64,000 bases of DNA, taken from NCBI GenBank assembly GCA_965230225.1, contig CBDDKM010000010.1:1103747-1167746 (forward strand), read 5' to 3'. The notes under the pieces were generated by a model. The model worked only from the letters and a program-made list of their open reading frames with translations. It made no database searches and was not told where the DNA came from. The stretch is from CALSMU01 sp965230225. Its GTDB lineage: Bacteria > Bacteroidota > Bacteroidia > Flavobacteriales_D > Parvicellaceae. Positions 20,651 through 29,440 of the stretch are shown here, one piece after another; position 1 is the stretch's first letter, and each line of letters begins with the position of its first letter. Made by a program: the position numbers and the translations under genes.

Positions 20651-22477
20651 ATGAGAGTTTTCATCATTTTCAGTTTACTTACCTTATTTCTTAATGAAAC
20701 CTTTGGCCAAAAAGACCTAAGAGAATACATCCCATCGAAACAAACTTTTGTTGTTACCATTAATGGAGCTTCTCTTTTTGGAAAAGTAAATGACAACGAT
20801 TATAAAAACCTGGCCATATACCAGGATGTAATCGGTGAAATAAAATCATCTTTTGAAGGAGAGGATATGGAGGATCGATATTATCGTATCAAAAATGATG
20901 ACTTCTCTCCTGTGTTACTTTTAATGGGAGATGAGTTTGGATTAGAGAACAAAAAACAATCTTACTTTTTTTCAGGTTCAACGGATAGCATTAATTATAC
21001 CTGTAGTATGATTCCTCAGCTGGACAATCAAAAATTTGTAAGCTTTATTAAAGGAATTCTTTCCGAAGAAGAATTTGAGAATGTTGTTACCAAAAACGGA
21101 TATCAGTACTACAACAAGAATGATTTTGCCATTGCATGGAATAAGGATGTTGCCTTCTTTATGGATTATTACTCTTTTGGGTTTTATGACTACTTGATTG
21201 AAACTCCAATGGATATTGAAGGAGAGGAAGAGGCATACTATGAGAGCTACGAGGAGCGATATAAAGACATGGAGAAAAAGAGAAAGGAACGCGAGCAAAA
21301 GAAACTTGAAAGTGCTTTGGATAAATTCTTTCTCCAAGAACCTCAATTATCTATTAAGTATAATGAGCACTACCTAAAAGCTACTGAAGAAAACTATGAT
21401 GTTTCCTATTTCATTAATGGGTTTAACAACATGGCTATGGGAGGCGCTCCCTATTACTTTGGAATGAGAGGAAGCATGGAAAAAATGATGGGACTTTATG
21501 CAGATAATTATACTTACATCAATCTCAACTTTGAGGAAGATGAAATAAAGGTTCAATCCAATCAGCATGTTTCAGAAAGATTTCTGGAAAACACTAAAAA
21601 AGCCAACAAAGCAAAATTCAATAAGAAACTCCTAAAATACATCGACGCATCTAACTTAATTGGTGTTGCAGGTGCGGCAATTAAACCGGAACCAGCCTAC
21701 GAATTACTTCAGGACACTTATACTTCGGTGATGGAAGGGATTGCTGGTGAAGAAGCTGGAATTGGAATGGAAATCTTCTTTACCCTGCTCGACGAGGAAG
21801 AAGTCTTCGATCTAATAAAAGGTAATAGCATATTCGCCATTACTGACATCAAAGAATTTGATGTGGCCTACTCTACTTATGAGTACGATGAAGATTTTAA
21901 TCGTACTGAAATAACAAAAACGAAAAAGGAGCTTTTTCCTGAATTTGTTTTTGCAACAGAGATTGGAAACGAAGAATTATACAGCAAATTCATCAGGCTG
22001 TTGGAAAAATCCGAAATGCTGGTAAACAAAGGAGATTATTACAAATACCAGGATTTTTCTTTTTACAGGAGAAGAGGTAATGATGGTATCGAGATTTTTA
22101 CGGCAATAAAAGATGACATCTTAATTATTACTAACGACTACCAACTGGTTAGTGAGCAATTGGAAAAAGGAGTAGAAAAATCCAAACAGGTTTCCGGAAA
22201 TGTTTCATCACTCATTAAAAAGAACAATTTGTTTGCTTACTGGGAGCCTAACGAAACATTTGGCAATCTTGAAAAAGAACTGGGTCGCGAAATGAAAGAT
22301 TATAAAAAGTTTGCAGAGGGAATGGAAGACACATTTGACTACGTAAAAGTTGAAGGAATAAAAAACAAAGGAAACTTATTTCAATCATATGCCACTGTGG
22401 TTATGAAACCAAATGAGAAACATAGTATACTATCGATGTTAAACTTTATCAACAACATCTACTTATCAGAGAAGTAG
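20651..22477 (+). CDS. Large exported protein of unknown function (DUF4836-like)
   Basis: A 608-residue protein with a signal peptide (to about residue 20, FGQ). The mature sequence is acidic, begins with a motif YIPSKQTFVVTINGASLF that resembles the openings of DUF4836-type Bacteroidota proteins, and has a highly charged helical insert around residues 185-225 (ESYEERYKDMEKKRKEREQKK, a likely coiled coil; only part given). No enzyme motif is visible. It follows the lipoprotein gene by 8 bp and ends exactly where the convergent gene at 22478 ends. The DUF4836 link is a weak pattern-based guess. Confidence 0.5.
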   Translation: MRVFIIFSLLTLFLNETFGQKDLREYIPSKQTFVVTINGASLFGKVNDNDYKNLAIYQDVIGEIKSSFEGEDMEDRYYRIKNDDFSPVLLLMGDEFGLENKKQSYFFSGSTDSINYTCSMIPQLDNQKFVSFIKGILSEEEFENVVTKNGYQYYNKNDFAIAWNKDVAFFMDYYSFGFYDYLIETPMDIEGEEEAYYESYEERYKDMEKKRKEREQKKLESALDKFFLQEPQLSIKYNEHYLKATEENYDVSYFINGFNNMAMGGAPYYFGMRGSMEKMMGLYADNYTYINLNFEEDEIKVQSNQHVSERFLENTKKANKAKFNKKLLKYIDASNLIGVAGAAIKPEPAYELLQDTYTSVMEGIAGEEAGIGMEIFFTLLDEEEVFDLIKGNSIFAITDIKEFDVAYSTYEYDEDFNRTEITKTKKELFPEFVFATEIGNEELYSKFIRLLEKSEMLVNKGDYYKYQDFSFYRRRGNDGIEIFTAIKDDILIITNDYQLVSEQLEKGVEKSKQVSGNVSSLIKKNNLFAYWEPNETFGNLEKELGREMKDYKKFAEGMEDTFDYVKVEGIKNKGNLFQSYATVVMKPNEKHSILSMLNFINNIYLSEK

Positions 22478-22870
22478 TTATTTCTTCTTTTTCTTCTCGA
22501 CGTACATTAACTTCCCTTTTCTGTTATAGACCAGTAACTGATAAATGGATTTAGAGCTTTTCGGATCTATCCAACCGTATCCACCTTCCTTTTCTTGAAT
22601 TTTACCATTTTCAAAAAAGGTTTGACGTTGGAATCGGTAAAAACATTTACCCGATTGATCCTGCTGACAGCCATCTCCCCAAATCCTAAATCGAATATCC
22701 TCCAGAAGAGTACTATCCGGGTAATAAACTTTTAGAGAATGCCATTCCAAAGGAACTGTTATCGTATCGAAACATGTAAACCCAGAAAGAGAGTCTAGCG
22801 ACAATGGACGCTCTTGAGCCCTTGAAAATCCCAGATAGCTAATTAGAAGAGAAAGAAACACATATTTCAT
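22478..22870 (-). CDS. Small exported protein of unknown function
   Basis: A 130-residue protein with a signal peptide (about residues 1-18, FSRAQ). The mature part has four cysteines (two in GDGCQQDQSGKC) that could form disulphides, a FFENGKIQEKEGGYGW stretch resembling MORN/antitoxin-type YwqK repeats, and a terminal run of lysines. It overlaps the stop/start of the upstream leucine-rich-repeat gene by 4 bp (ATGA), so the two are translationally coupled. Function unknown. Confidence 0.55.
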   Translation of the reverse strand: MKYVFLSLLISYLGFSRAQERPLSLDSLSGFTCFDTITVPLEWHSLKVYYPDSTLLEDIRFRIWGDGCQQDQSGKCFYRFQRQTFFENGKIQEKEGGYGWIDPKSSKSIYQLLVYNRKGKLMYVEKKKKK

Positions 22871-24957
22871 AAGGCCGCCTTTTTTAGAATTAGATTAATA
22901 TCCAACAGCTCTCTGTCAATCCTCTTCATTGAAATCTGATCAATTTTTTCTCTTGAAAACTTTACTTTCAAAAAATCTATACGGTCGGTAATGGCCACAT
23001 CTCCATTTCTCAATAATGCAATAACAGAATACTGATCGCTTTCTCTCAAAAACAAATAAAACTCCATTACTCCTTTAGAGCCTTCATATATCTTATAGTT
23101 GTTCAATGATTTGTTGATCACTAACAGGTCGGTTATCCCCATTTGCTTATTGTCCTGATCTAAAAACAAGAACAATCCAATTTTTGTTCCCTGCTCTTTT
23201 TTCACCTCCGACACATCTTTTAGTTGCTTATACTTTAACAACTCCAGAGTTCTAACCAAGAATTCTTTTCTAGGTGCTGACCTTCTCAGTGCATTTATTT
23301 CATCCGCAACTACACCATCATAATAACTTAACCACTCCTCTTTAGACATCTCCTTCTCTTCTTCACAGAAATAATTTTTCTTAAAATCCTCCCAGGCTTT
23401 TTTATAGACTCTTGCTAATTGATATCTATAGTTAGCTTTTTTTCTGAATAGCTCTTTATTGTATTCGTAGTTTCTTTTGTTCAGTTTCTCTAAATACTTC
23501 AACATTCTCTTTTCGTAAGAAAACTGAACTTTCTCTACTGAGCTGGACTTAGAAGGAAATCTTGGAAACACGGTTAACTTCTCAAAACCTCTCCCACTTT
23601 TGAGTACCAGAATAAAATTTTTCTTTCCGGAACGATACTGCAATCTAAAATCCGAATAAGATTTGTCTTTAACGTACTCCTCTTTAAATGACTTAACGGC
23701 ACCAATATTTCCTACAACTACCCAAACCATGTCATTAAATGCATCCATCTCCGGATGGTTCTCAAAATAATATTCATCCTCTATAAACTCAAACCAAATT
23801 TGCCCTTTCTCCTTCGATTTCACCATTTTCAAATTGACTTTTTCAAATGCAATTCCTGGCTGAATAGGGAACACGTTATAATAGTTAGTATCTCTAAACC
23901 TTTCCTGGAACAGTGTAGAATCAAAATCTACTTCGACTGATAGATTATCGAAGATCTCTGCATAATGCATATAGGATTTAGACAAGATTTTCACACCCTT
24001 TGGCACCTTTCTAATTACTTTAGGAGAATCCAATGAGCCATTCCCTCCCTCTCTTTCGTTCATTACTTCCCTATATAAGGAATCTTTTAACAGCTTCAAT
24101 TCATCCTTAAATTGGTCTTCTCCAAATTGCTTTTCTTCTATTTGTTCAATTTCGGCATTGGGAAATATTTGTTTCAACTTTTCAAATTCCTCATCCGAAA
24201 GGTTATCGTCTATGGATAAGTACTTAATGTTTAGTTTTCCAAATTTCTTGTAATTATCCAGCGACTTAACTATGATGTTCTTCTCTACTTTCAATATCTC
24301 CAAACTGTCCAGGTCCGCAATTTCGTCTGGTAAATCAGTTAAATTATTATCAAAGAGGTTCAATTCCTTCAAATTCTTAAGCTCACCTATATTTGGAGGT
24401 ATTTCCGACAATTGATTAACCGGCAGCCCCAACTTTTGGATCATTTTAATCTCCTTGATCACGTCCAGAGAGGCTTTCAAATTAATATTACTGTTCAGGG
24501 AAATGTTTAATTCTTTAAGATTAGCTAACAACTGAATTTCTTTAGGTAAAACAACTATATTATTGTTACTGAGGTTTAACCTTTCTAAAATTGGAAGCAC
24601 AGACAATTGCTTAAACAATACCTTCATACTCACCTCAGGACACCCTATAATTGAAATTTCCTCTACAAATTCAAGCTTCTGAACTTCTGACGGTAATTTC
24701 TTTCCTTCATAATTAGATATTACCACCTTTTCTAACTCCACCAACTGACTAATTTTTTTTAAATGATCTGCAAACTGATTGGTATTAGGTGGATGATTGA
24801 AGTGGATGGACTTTGTATTCTTCAAATTTCTCAAACTATTCAGTTGCTTAACAGATGTTGGTAATTGGTAATCTATATAAACCAACTCCTCCTGACTAAA
24901 CAAAACTTTAGCTGGAATAAGCAAAAGAAATAATATGACTGTGGCGACCTTACACAT
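22867..24957 (-). CDS. Exported leucine-rich-repeat protein
   Basis: A 696-residue protein starting at MCKVATVILFLLLIP (24957), which gives a good signal peptide; the 13-residue longer frame gives none. Residues about 40-260 hold leucine-rich repeats, for example LERLNLSNNNIVVLPKEIQ, LKELNLFDNNLTDLPDEI and LEILKVEKN. The second half is a charged, beta/alpha mixed region without a known domain, rich in Lys and Glu. LRR proteins bind other proteins; the target is unknown. It forms a 4-bp overlapping pair with the small exported protein downstream. Confidence 0.65.
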   Translation of the reverse strand: MCKVATVILFLLLIPAKVLFSQEELVYIDYQLPTSVKQLNSLRNLKNTKSIHFNHPPNTNQFADHLKKISQLVELEKVVISNYEGKKLPSEVQKLEFVEEISIIGCPEVSMKVLFKQLSVLPILERLNLSNNNIVVLPKEIQLLANLKELNISLNSNINLKASLDVIKEIKMIQKLGLPVNQLSEIPPNIGELKNLKELNLFDNNLTDLPDEIADLDSLEILKVEKNIIVKSLDNYKKFGKLNIKYLSIDDNLSDEEFEKLKQIFPNAEIEQIEEKQFGEDQFKDELKLLKDSLYREVMNEREGGNGSLDSPKVIRKVPKGVKILSKSYMHYAEIFDNLSVEVDFDSTLFQERFRDTNYYNVFPIQPGIAFEKVNLKMVKSKEKGQIWFEFIEDEYYFENHPEMDAFNDMVWVVVGNIGAVKSFKEEYVKDKSYSDFRLQYRSGKKNFILVLKSGRGFEKLTVFPRFPSKSSSVEKVQFSYEKRMLKYLEKLNKRNYEYNKELFRKKANYRYQLARVYKKAWEDFKKNYFCEEEKEMSKEEWLSYYDGVVADEINALRRSAPRKEFLVRTLELLKYKQLKDVSEVKKEQGTKIGLFLFLDQDNKQMGITDLLVINKSLNNYKIYEGSKGVMEFYLFLRESDQYSVIALLRNGDVAITDRIDFLKVKFSREKIDQISMKRIDRELLDINLILKKAAL

Positions 24958-25090
24958 TGAAATATGTTCGAATATAACAATTACGATGTTTACCAATAAT
25001 GGTTTTTATTAATTTGGATACATCTATGTGTAACAAAAAGCATGTCAAAGTCGTCATAGCTACAATCAAATCAATAAAGCAACCATAAAA

Positions 25091-27613
25091 GTGAAGCATT
25101 TTTTACTCTTATTACCTCTCCTACTTATAGCTCCAACTGCATTTGCCGGGTATGTTAAAGGAAAAATCACTGACGACAAAGGTGAGCCACTTCCATTTGC
25201 CAGTATCTATGTAAAAAACACAACCTATGGTGTTTCTTCGAACCTTAAAGGAGATTATTTTCTAGAGTTAGACAAGGGAGAATACACAGTTACCTACAGC
25301 TTTGTAGGGTACGAAACGGTAGAAAAACAAGTAACAATTGGTTCTTCCCCCACCATTCTGGATGTAATTCTTAAAGAATCTTCCAATGCTTTGAAGCAAG
25401 TGGAAATTGTTGCCAACACCAAGGATCGAGCTAAAGAAATAATGAAACTGGTTCGAGACAACAGAAGAGATTACCTTACGGCAATCGAAAACTACACTTG
25501 TACCACTTACCTAAAAACCTCTTTAGAAAAGGAAAGCATTAACCCAACCAGTGATTCTACCTCTTCAAAATCTAAAAATGATGATCTAAAAAATCATTTA
25601 AAAAAGGAGAAACTAAACTTAATAGAATCGGTATCAGAAGTATATTTTGAACGACCGGGAAAATTAAAAGAAATTATTTTAGGGCACCATGACTATGCAG
25701 AGGTGCATGGAGAATCCAGAGGTGCTTCCATCACTATTGATGTTGGAACCGATGACATTGCTCCGGTACAATACCAATCGGAAAACCCATACTTAATGTA
25801 TAATGGTGCGAGAAGCACACATCTTAACTTTTACAAAAATCTAATTAATTTCCCCGCTTTAAGTCAAACTCCACTCCTTTCTCCTATAGCAGCAAACTCT
25901 GCATTAAGTTATACCTACAACTATGAAGGAGCATTTTATGAAGGTGACCAAAAGATCTACAAATTAGCTGTAAAACCAATTTACAAAAGTGAAGCTCTCT
26001 TTTCTGGAATTATATTTATTGAAGATAGTACCTGGGCATTGCGTTCTGTCGACCTTACAGTAAACAAGGCTGCTCTTTTATTTTGCAAGGAATTTCAAAT
26101 TATTCAGAATTATAAAAAAGTCTCTGACGAAGCTTACCTTCCATATAGGAGAGAGTTTAATTATGTAATTAAGGACGGAGGTAATCATGTAATTGGAAAT
26201 ACAAGAGTGGACCATTCTAATTACAAAGTCAATATCGAAATACCAGCTAAAACATTTGGCAATGAAGTTATCCGATATGTGGATGATGCATTTGATAAAG
26301 ACACCTCTTATTGGAGTAATCAGCGACCAATTACATTAAAAACAGAAGAGCTAGACTTTATACACGAAACTGATAGCTTAAGAGAATACTACACAAGTGA
26401 GGAGTATTATCGAGAAATTGACTCAAGTTTTAACGTAATTAATATCTGGACTCCTTTAAATGGTCTTGGTCATCGAAATAGATTTAAGGGAACTGAATGG
26501 TACATAAGTGGTTTGTTTGAACAAGTTAATCCGTTTGGAATTGGTGGTTACAGACACAAATTACCTGGGTATTTTAATAAGGAGTTCAAAAATTCAATGC
26601 TTTTAGAAACTAAAGGTTTTGTAGATTATGGATTTAAGAACAAAGATGTAAAAGGAAAATTTGGTGTAGGTCTCACTTACATTCCTAAGAAATTTGTAAG
26701 AACCTTTATAGAGGTTGGTGATTTCTATGATTACATCAACGACTACGCTTCGCTGGAACAAACCTTTAGTAGAAGTAATTACATCAGAGAAAAATCCTTC
26801 AGCATTGCCCAAAGAATGGAGATTGTAAATGGTTTATATGGAGAGTTGAAGTTTGAATTTTCCGATCAACAACCCATCAATAATCTTGAATTATCCAACT
26901 GGTCCAATCAGCTTTTCGGAGGTTTGAACACTCCAACAGATTTTGAGCGATACATTAAAAGTGAAATGCGACTGGAATTAAAGTACCGTATCAGGCAAAA
27001 GTACATGATTAAGGGTGGGAAGAAAATTGTAATTGGTGCGGACTACCCTGAGCTATCATTAATATACAGAAAGGGACTTCCGGGAGTTCTTAATAGCGAA
27101 GTTGACTTTAGTTATATAGAAATTGGAGCAAGAGATGAAATGCAATTGGCAAGATTTGGATCTTCCAGATGGGAAGTTACAGCGGGAACTTTCCTCTCTA
27201 AATCGAACCTAAGAATATTAGAATATAAATTCTTTAGAGGATCCGACCGATGGTTTTTCTCGGATCCGGTAAGGTCTTTCCAATTACTTGGTCCAACCAT
27301 GAGTACACCTAATGAATTTTTGAAAGCAAATTACATACATCACTTCGAAGGAACCATCCTAAACAAAGTTCCATTAATTAATCGACTTGGACTTGGTTTG
27401 GCCGGTGGAGCTGGAACACTGGTTATTCCAGATAATGACTTTCACCATTTCGAAATGTTTGCCGGATTGGAAAAAGTGGTTCGAATAAAAAAACAGCTAT
27501 TCCGTTTTGGTGCGTATGCTGTTACAGCCGATAATTCATTAAGTTCTCCAGAGGTAACCTTCAAATTTGGAATCAATTTCTACAATACGTTTACCAAAAA
27601 GTGGGATTACTAA
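25091..27613 (+). CDS. DUF5686 outer-membrane protein with carboxypeptidase-regulatory-like domain
   Basis: An 840-residue protein that starts at GTG (25091), directly ahead of a clear signal peptide ending AFAG. Residues 20-105 form a CarboxypepD_reg-like beta-sandwich (GKITDDKGEPLPFASIYVKN ... GYETVEKQVTI), the same domain that opens TonB-dependent receptors in Bacteroidota. The rest matches the DUF5686 design: a linker with KEIMKLVRDNRRDY and a long C-terminal half made of alternating strands ending in KFGINFYNTFTKKWDY, which suggests an outer-membrane barrel. There is no plug domain, so it is not a classical TonB receptor. Function unknown. Confidence 0.75.
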   Translation: MKHFLLLLPLLLIAPTAFAGYVKGKITDDKGEPLPFASIYVKNTTYGVSSNLKGDYFLELDKGEYTVTYSFVGYETVEKQVTIGSSPTILDVILKESSNALKQVEIVANTKDRAKEIMKLVRDNRRDYLTAIENYTCTTYLKTSLEKESINPTSDSTSSKSKNDDLKNHLKKEKLNLIESVSEVYFERPGKLKEIILGHHDYAEVHGESRGASITIDVGTDDIAPVQYQSENPYLMYNGARSTHLNFYKNLINFPALSQTPLLSPIAANSALSYTYNYEGAFYEGDQKIYKLAVKPIYKSEALFSGIIFIEDSTWALRSVDLTVNKAALLFCKEFQIIQNYKKVSDEAYLPYRREFNYVIKDGGNHVIGNTRVDHSNYKVNIEIPAKTFGNEVIRYVDDAFDKDTSYWSNQRPITLKTEELDFIHETDSLREYYTSEEYYREIDSSFNVINIWTPLNGLGHRNRFKGTEWYISGLFEQVNPFGIGGYRHKLPGYFNKEFKNSMLLETKGFVDYGFKNKDVKGKFGVGLTYIPKKFVRTFIEVGDFYDYINDYASLEQTFSRSNYIREKSFSIAQRMEIVNGLYGELKFEFSDQQPINNLELSNWSNQLFGGLNTPTDFERYIKSEMRLELKYRIRQKYMIKGGKKIVIGADYPELSLIYRKGLPGVLNSEVDFSYIEIGARDEMQLARFGSSRWEVTAGTFLSKSNLRILEYKFFRGSDRWFFSDPVRSFQLLGPTMSTPNEFLKANYIHHFEGTILNKVPLINRLGLGLAGGAGTLVIPDNDFHHFEMFAGLEKVVRIKKQLFRFGAYAVTADNSLSSPEVTFKFGINFYNTFTKKWDY

Positions 27614-27696
27614 CAAAAATCATTTCTTATTGATCCTTTCATCAATGTTATTTGATTTGGTCGCTTCTAACTTTATTAATAAATAAAATAGAAGTT

Positions 27697-28116
27697 ATGA
27701 ATATCAAAATTGCCGACTTAATGATTAAAAATGTGGTTACCACGCAACCACACAAGTCAATTGGACATGTTAAAGACATCATGCTCGCCAACAATATTAG
27801 CTCCGTTCCGGTTGTCAATAGCGACAACGAACCAGTAGGGATTGTTACCTCTAATGATTTCAGAAAAGATGTGAATGATTCCACGCCAGTTAAGCAAATA
27901 TTACCTGATCATGTTTACACGGTGCCAGCATACAATAACATAGACGTGGCAGCAAAAATTATGAGAAACCATAAAATCCACCACGTTTTAGTAACTCACG
28001 AACACGAAATAGTAGGTATTATTAGTGCATTTGACCTATTAAAACTACTTGACGACAAGAAATTTGTGATGAAGAACCCACCTACTCCAAGCAAGAAAAA
28101 GAAGGAAAAAATTTAG
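27697..28116 (+). CDS. Two-CBS-domain protein
   Basis: A 139-residue protein made of a tandem pair of CBS domains: KIADLMIKNVVTTQPHKSIG ... GIVTSNDF and QILPDHVYTVPAYNNIDVAAK ... GIISAFDLLKLL, with a lysine-rich tail. CBS pairs (Bateman modules) bind adenine nucleotides and act as sensors. I take the ATG at 27697 because the first CBS motif follows at once; the longer frame from 27652 has an unlikely leader. The gene is followed by a two-way terminator. Confidence 0.85.
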   Translation: MNIKIADLMIKNVVTTQPHKSIGHVKDIMLANNISSVPVVNSDNEPVGIVTSNDFRKDVNDSTPVKQILPDHVYTVPAYNNIDVAAKIMRNHKIHHVLVTHEHEIVGIISAFDLLKLLDDKKFVMKNPPTPSKKKKEKI

Positions 28117-28120
28117 CACA

Positions 28121-28152
28121 AAAAAAATCCGGAGTTACCTCCGGATTTTTCT
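28121..28152. terminator. Bidirectional terminator between the CBS gene and sucB
   Basis: AATCCGGAG (28126-28134) and CTCCGGATT (28139-28147) form a 9-bp stem with loop TTAC, with A-run on the left and T-run on the right, so it can end transcripts from both sides. Confidence 0.9.
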
Positions 28153-28168
28153 TTTTATATGTGTTTGA

Positions 28169-29413
28169 TTACAATCCTAGTAATACTTCTGCCGGATCTT
28201 TAGCTCCGAAAATCATTTTTTCCGGATTCTCCAACATTTCTTTCACTTTAACAAGGAACCCAACAGACTCTTTTCCATCAATAATTCTGTGATCATAAGA
28301 CAATGCTAAATACATAATTGGTCTAATTACCACTTCTCCATTAATAGCTACTGGTCTTTCCACAATATTGTGCATCCCAAGAATAGCGCTTTGAGGAGGG
28401 TTAATAATAGGAGTACTTAACATAGAACCAAATACTCCACCATTAGTAATGGTAAATGTTCCACCTTCCATATCTTCCAGTGCAATTTTTCCATCACGAG
28501 CTTTAATGGCTAGCCTTTTGATTTCTGCTTCAATTTCTGCAAGGCTCATTTGCTCTGCATTTCTTACTACAGGAACCATCAATCCTTTTGGAGAGCTAAC
28601 TGCAATCCCGATATCTGCATAGTTGAAAGAAACTATATGATCCCCATCGATCATAGAATTTACCTTCGGGTAAATGTTCAATGCCTCAGTAACTGCTTTG
28701 GTAAAGAAAGACATGAATCCAAGGTTCACACCGTGGAACTCTTTGAATTTCTCCTTGTATTTCTTACGCATATCCATGATCGGCTTCATATCCACTTCAT
28801 TAAAAGTGGTTAGCATAGCCGTTTCATTTTTAACCGCTACTAATCTTGTAGCAATTTTACGTCTTAGCATTTTCATTTTCTCGGAAGAAGATTCTCTTGT
28901 TCCTCCCCATCCGTGAATTGAATCAGATTTAATACCACCAGATAAATAGGCGATTACATCAGATTTTACAATTTTTCCACCTTCTCCGGTTCCGTTAATG
29001 TTATTTGGATTAACGTTTTTCTCAGAAATAATTGCTTTTGCTACCGGTGTAGCTTTTACATCTGCCAATACCGCTGGTACCTCATTCTTCTGAACAGGCA
29101 TTGGATCCGGTACTACTTCTTCTTTTTTCTCAGCCGGCGCCTCTGTTTTTTCTTCAAGTCCTTCAGGCTTTTCGGCCGAAGTATCAATCAAACAAACAAC
29201 AGCTCCTACCTCTACTGTATCTCCATTCTCCGCTTTAAGAGTAATCACTCCGGACTCCTCAGCTGGCAATTCTAGAGTTGCTTTATCAGAATCAACTTCG
29301 GCAATGGTTTGATCTTTCTCTACATAATCTCCATCTTCTACTAGCCATTCAGCTATCTCCACCTCGGTAATTGATTCTCCCGGACTCGGGACCTTCATTT
29401 CTAATACTGACAT
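28169..29413 (-). CDS. sucB: Dihydrolipoyllysine-residue succinyltransferase (E2 of 2-oxoglutarate dehydrogenase)
   Basis: A 414-residue E2. The N-terminal lipoyl domain has the lipoylated lysine in [13 protein letters not shown]; an Ala/Pro/Glu-rich linker follows (about residues 75-110), then the peripheral subunit-binding domain ([14 protein letters not shown]), then the acyltransferase domain ending with the active-site motif [17 protein letters not shown]2 passes the succinyl group from E1 to CoA. It lies 27 bp after sucA and shares its transcript. The E3 subunit is not in the window. Confidence 0.95.
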   Translation of the reverse strand: MSVLEMKVPSPGESITEVEIAEWLVEDGDYVEKDQTIAEVDSDKATLELPAEESGVITLKAENGDTVEVGAVVCLIDTSAEKPEGLEEKTEAPAEKKEEVVPDPMPVQKNEVPAVLADVKATPVAKAIISEKNVNPNNINGTGEGGKIVKSDVIAYLSGGIKSDSIHGWGGTRESSSEKMKMLRRKIATRLVAVKNETAMLTTFNEVDMKPIMDMRKKYKEKFKEFHGVNLGFMSFFTKAVTEALNIYPKVNSMIDGDHIVSFNYADIGIAVSSPKGLMVPVVRNAEQMSLAEIEAEIKRLAIKARDGKIALEDMEGGTFTITNGGVFGSMLSTPIINPPQSAILGMHNIVERPVAINGEVVIRPIMYLALSYDHRIIDGKESVGFLVKVKEMLENPEKMIFGAKDPAEVLLGL

Positions 29414-29440
29414 GATTTCTTTATCTTATTTGCTGTTTGA

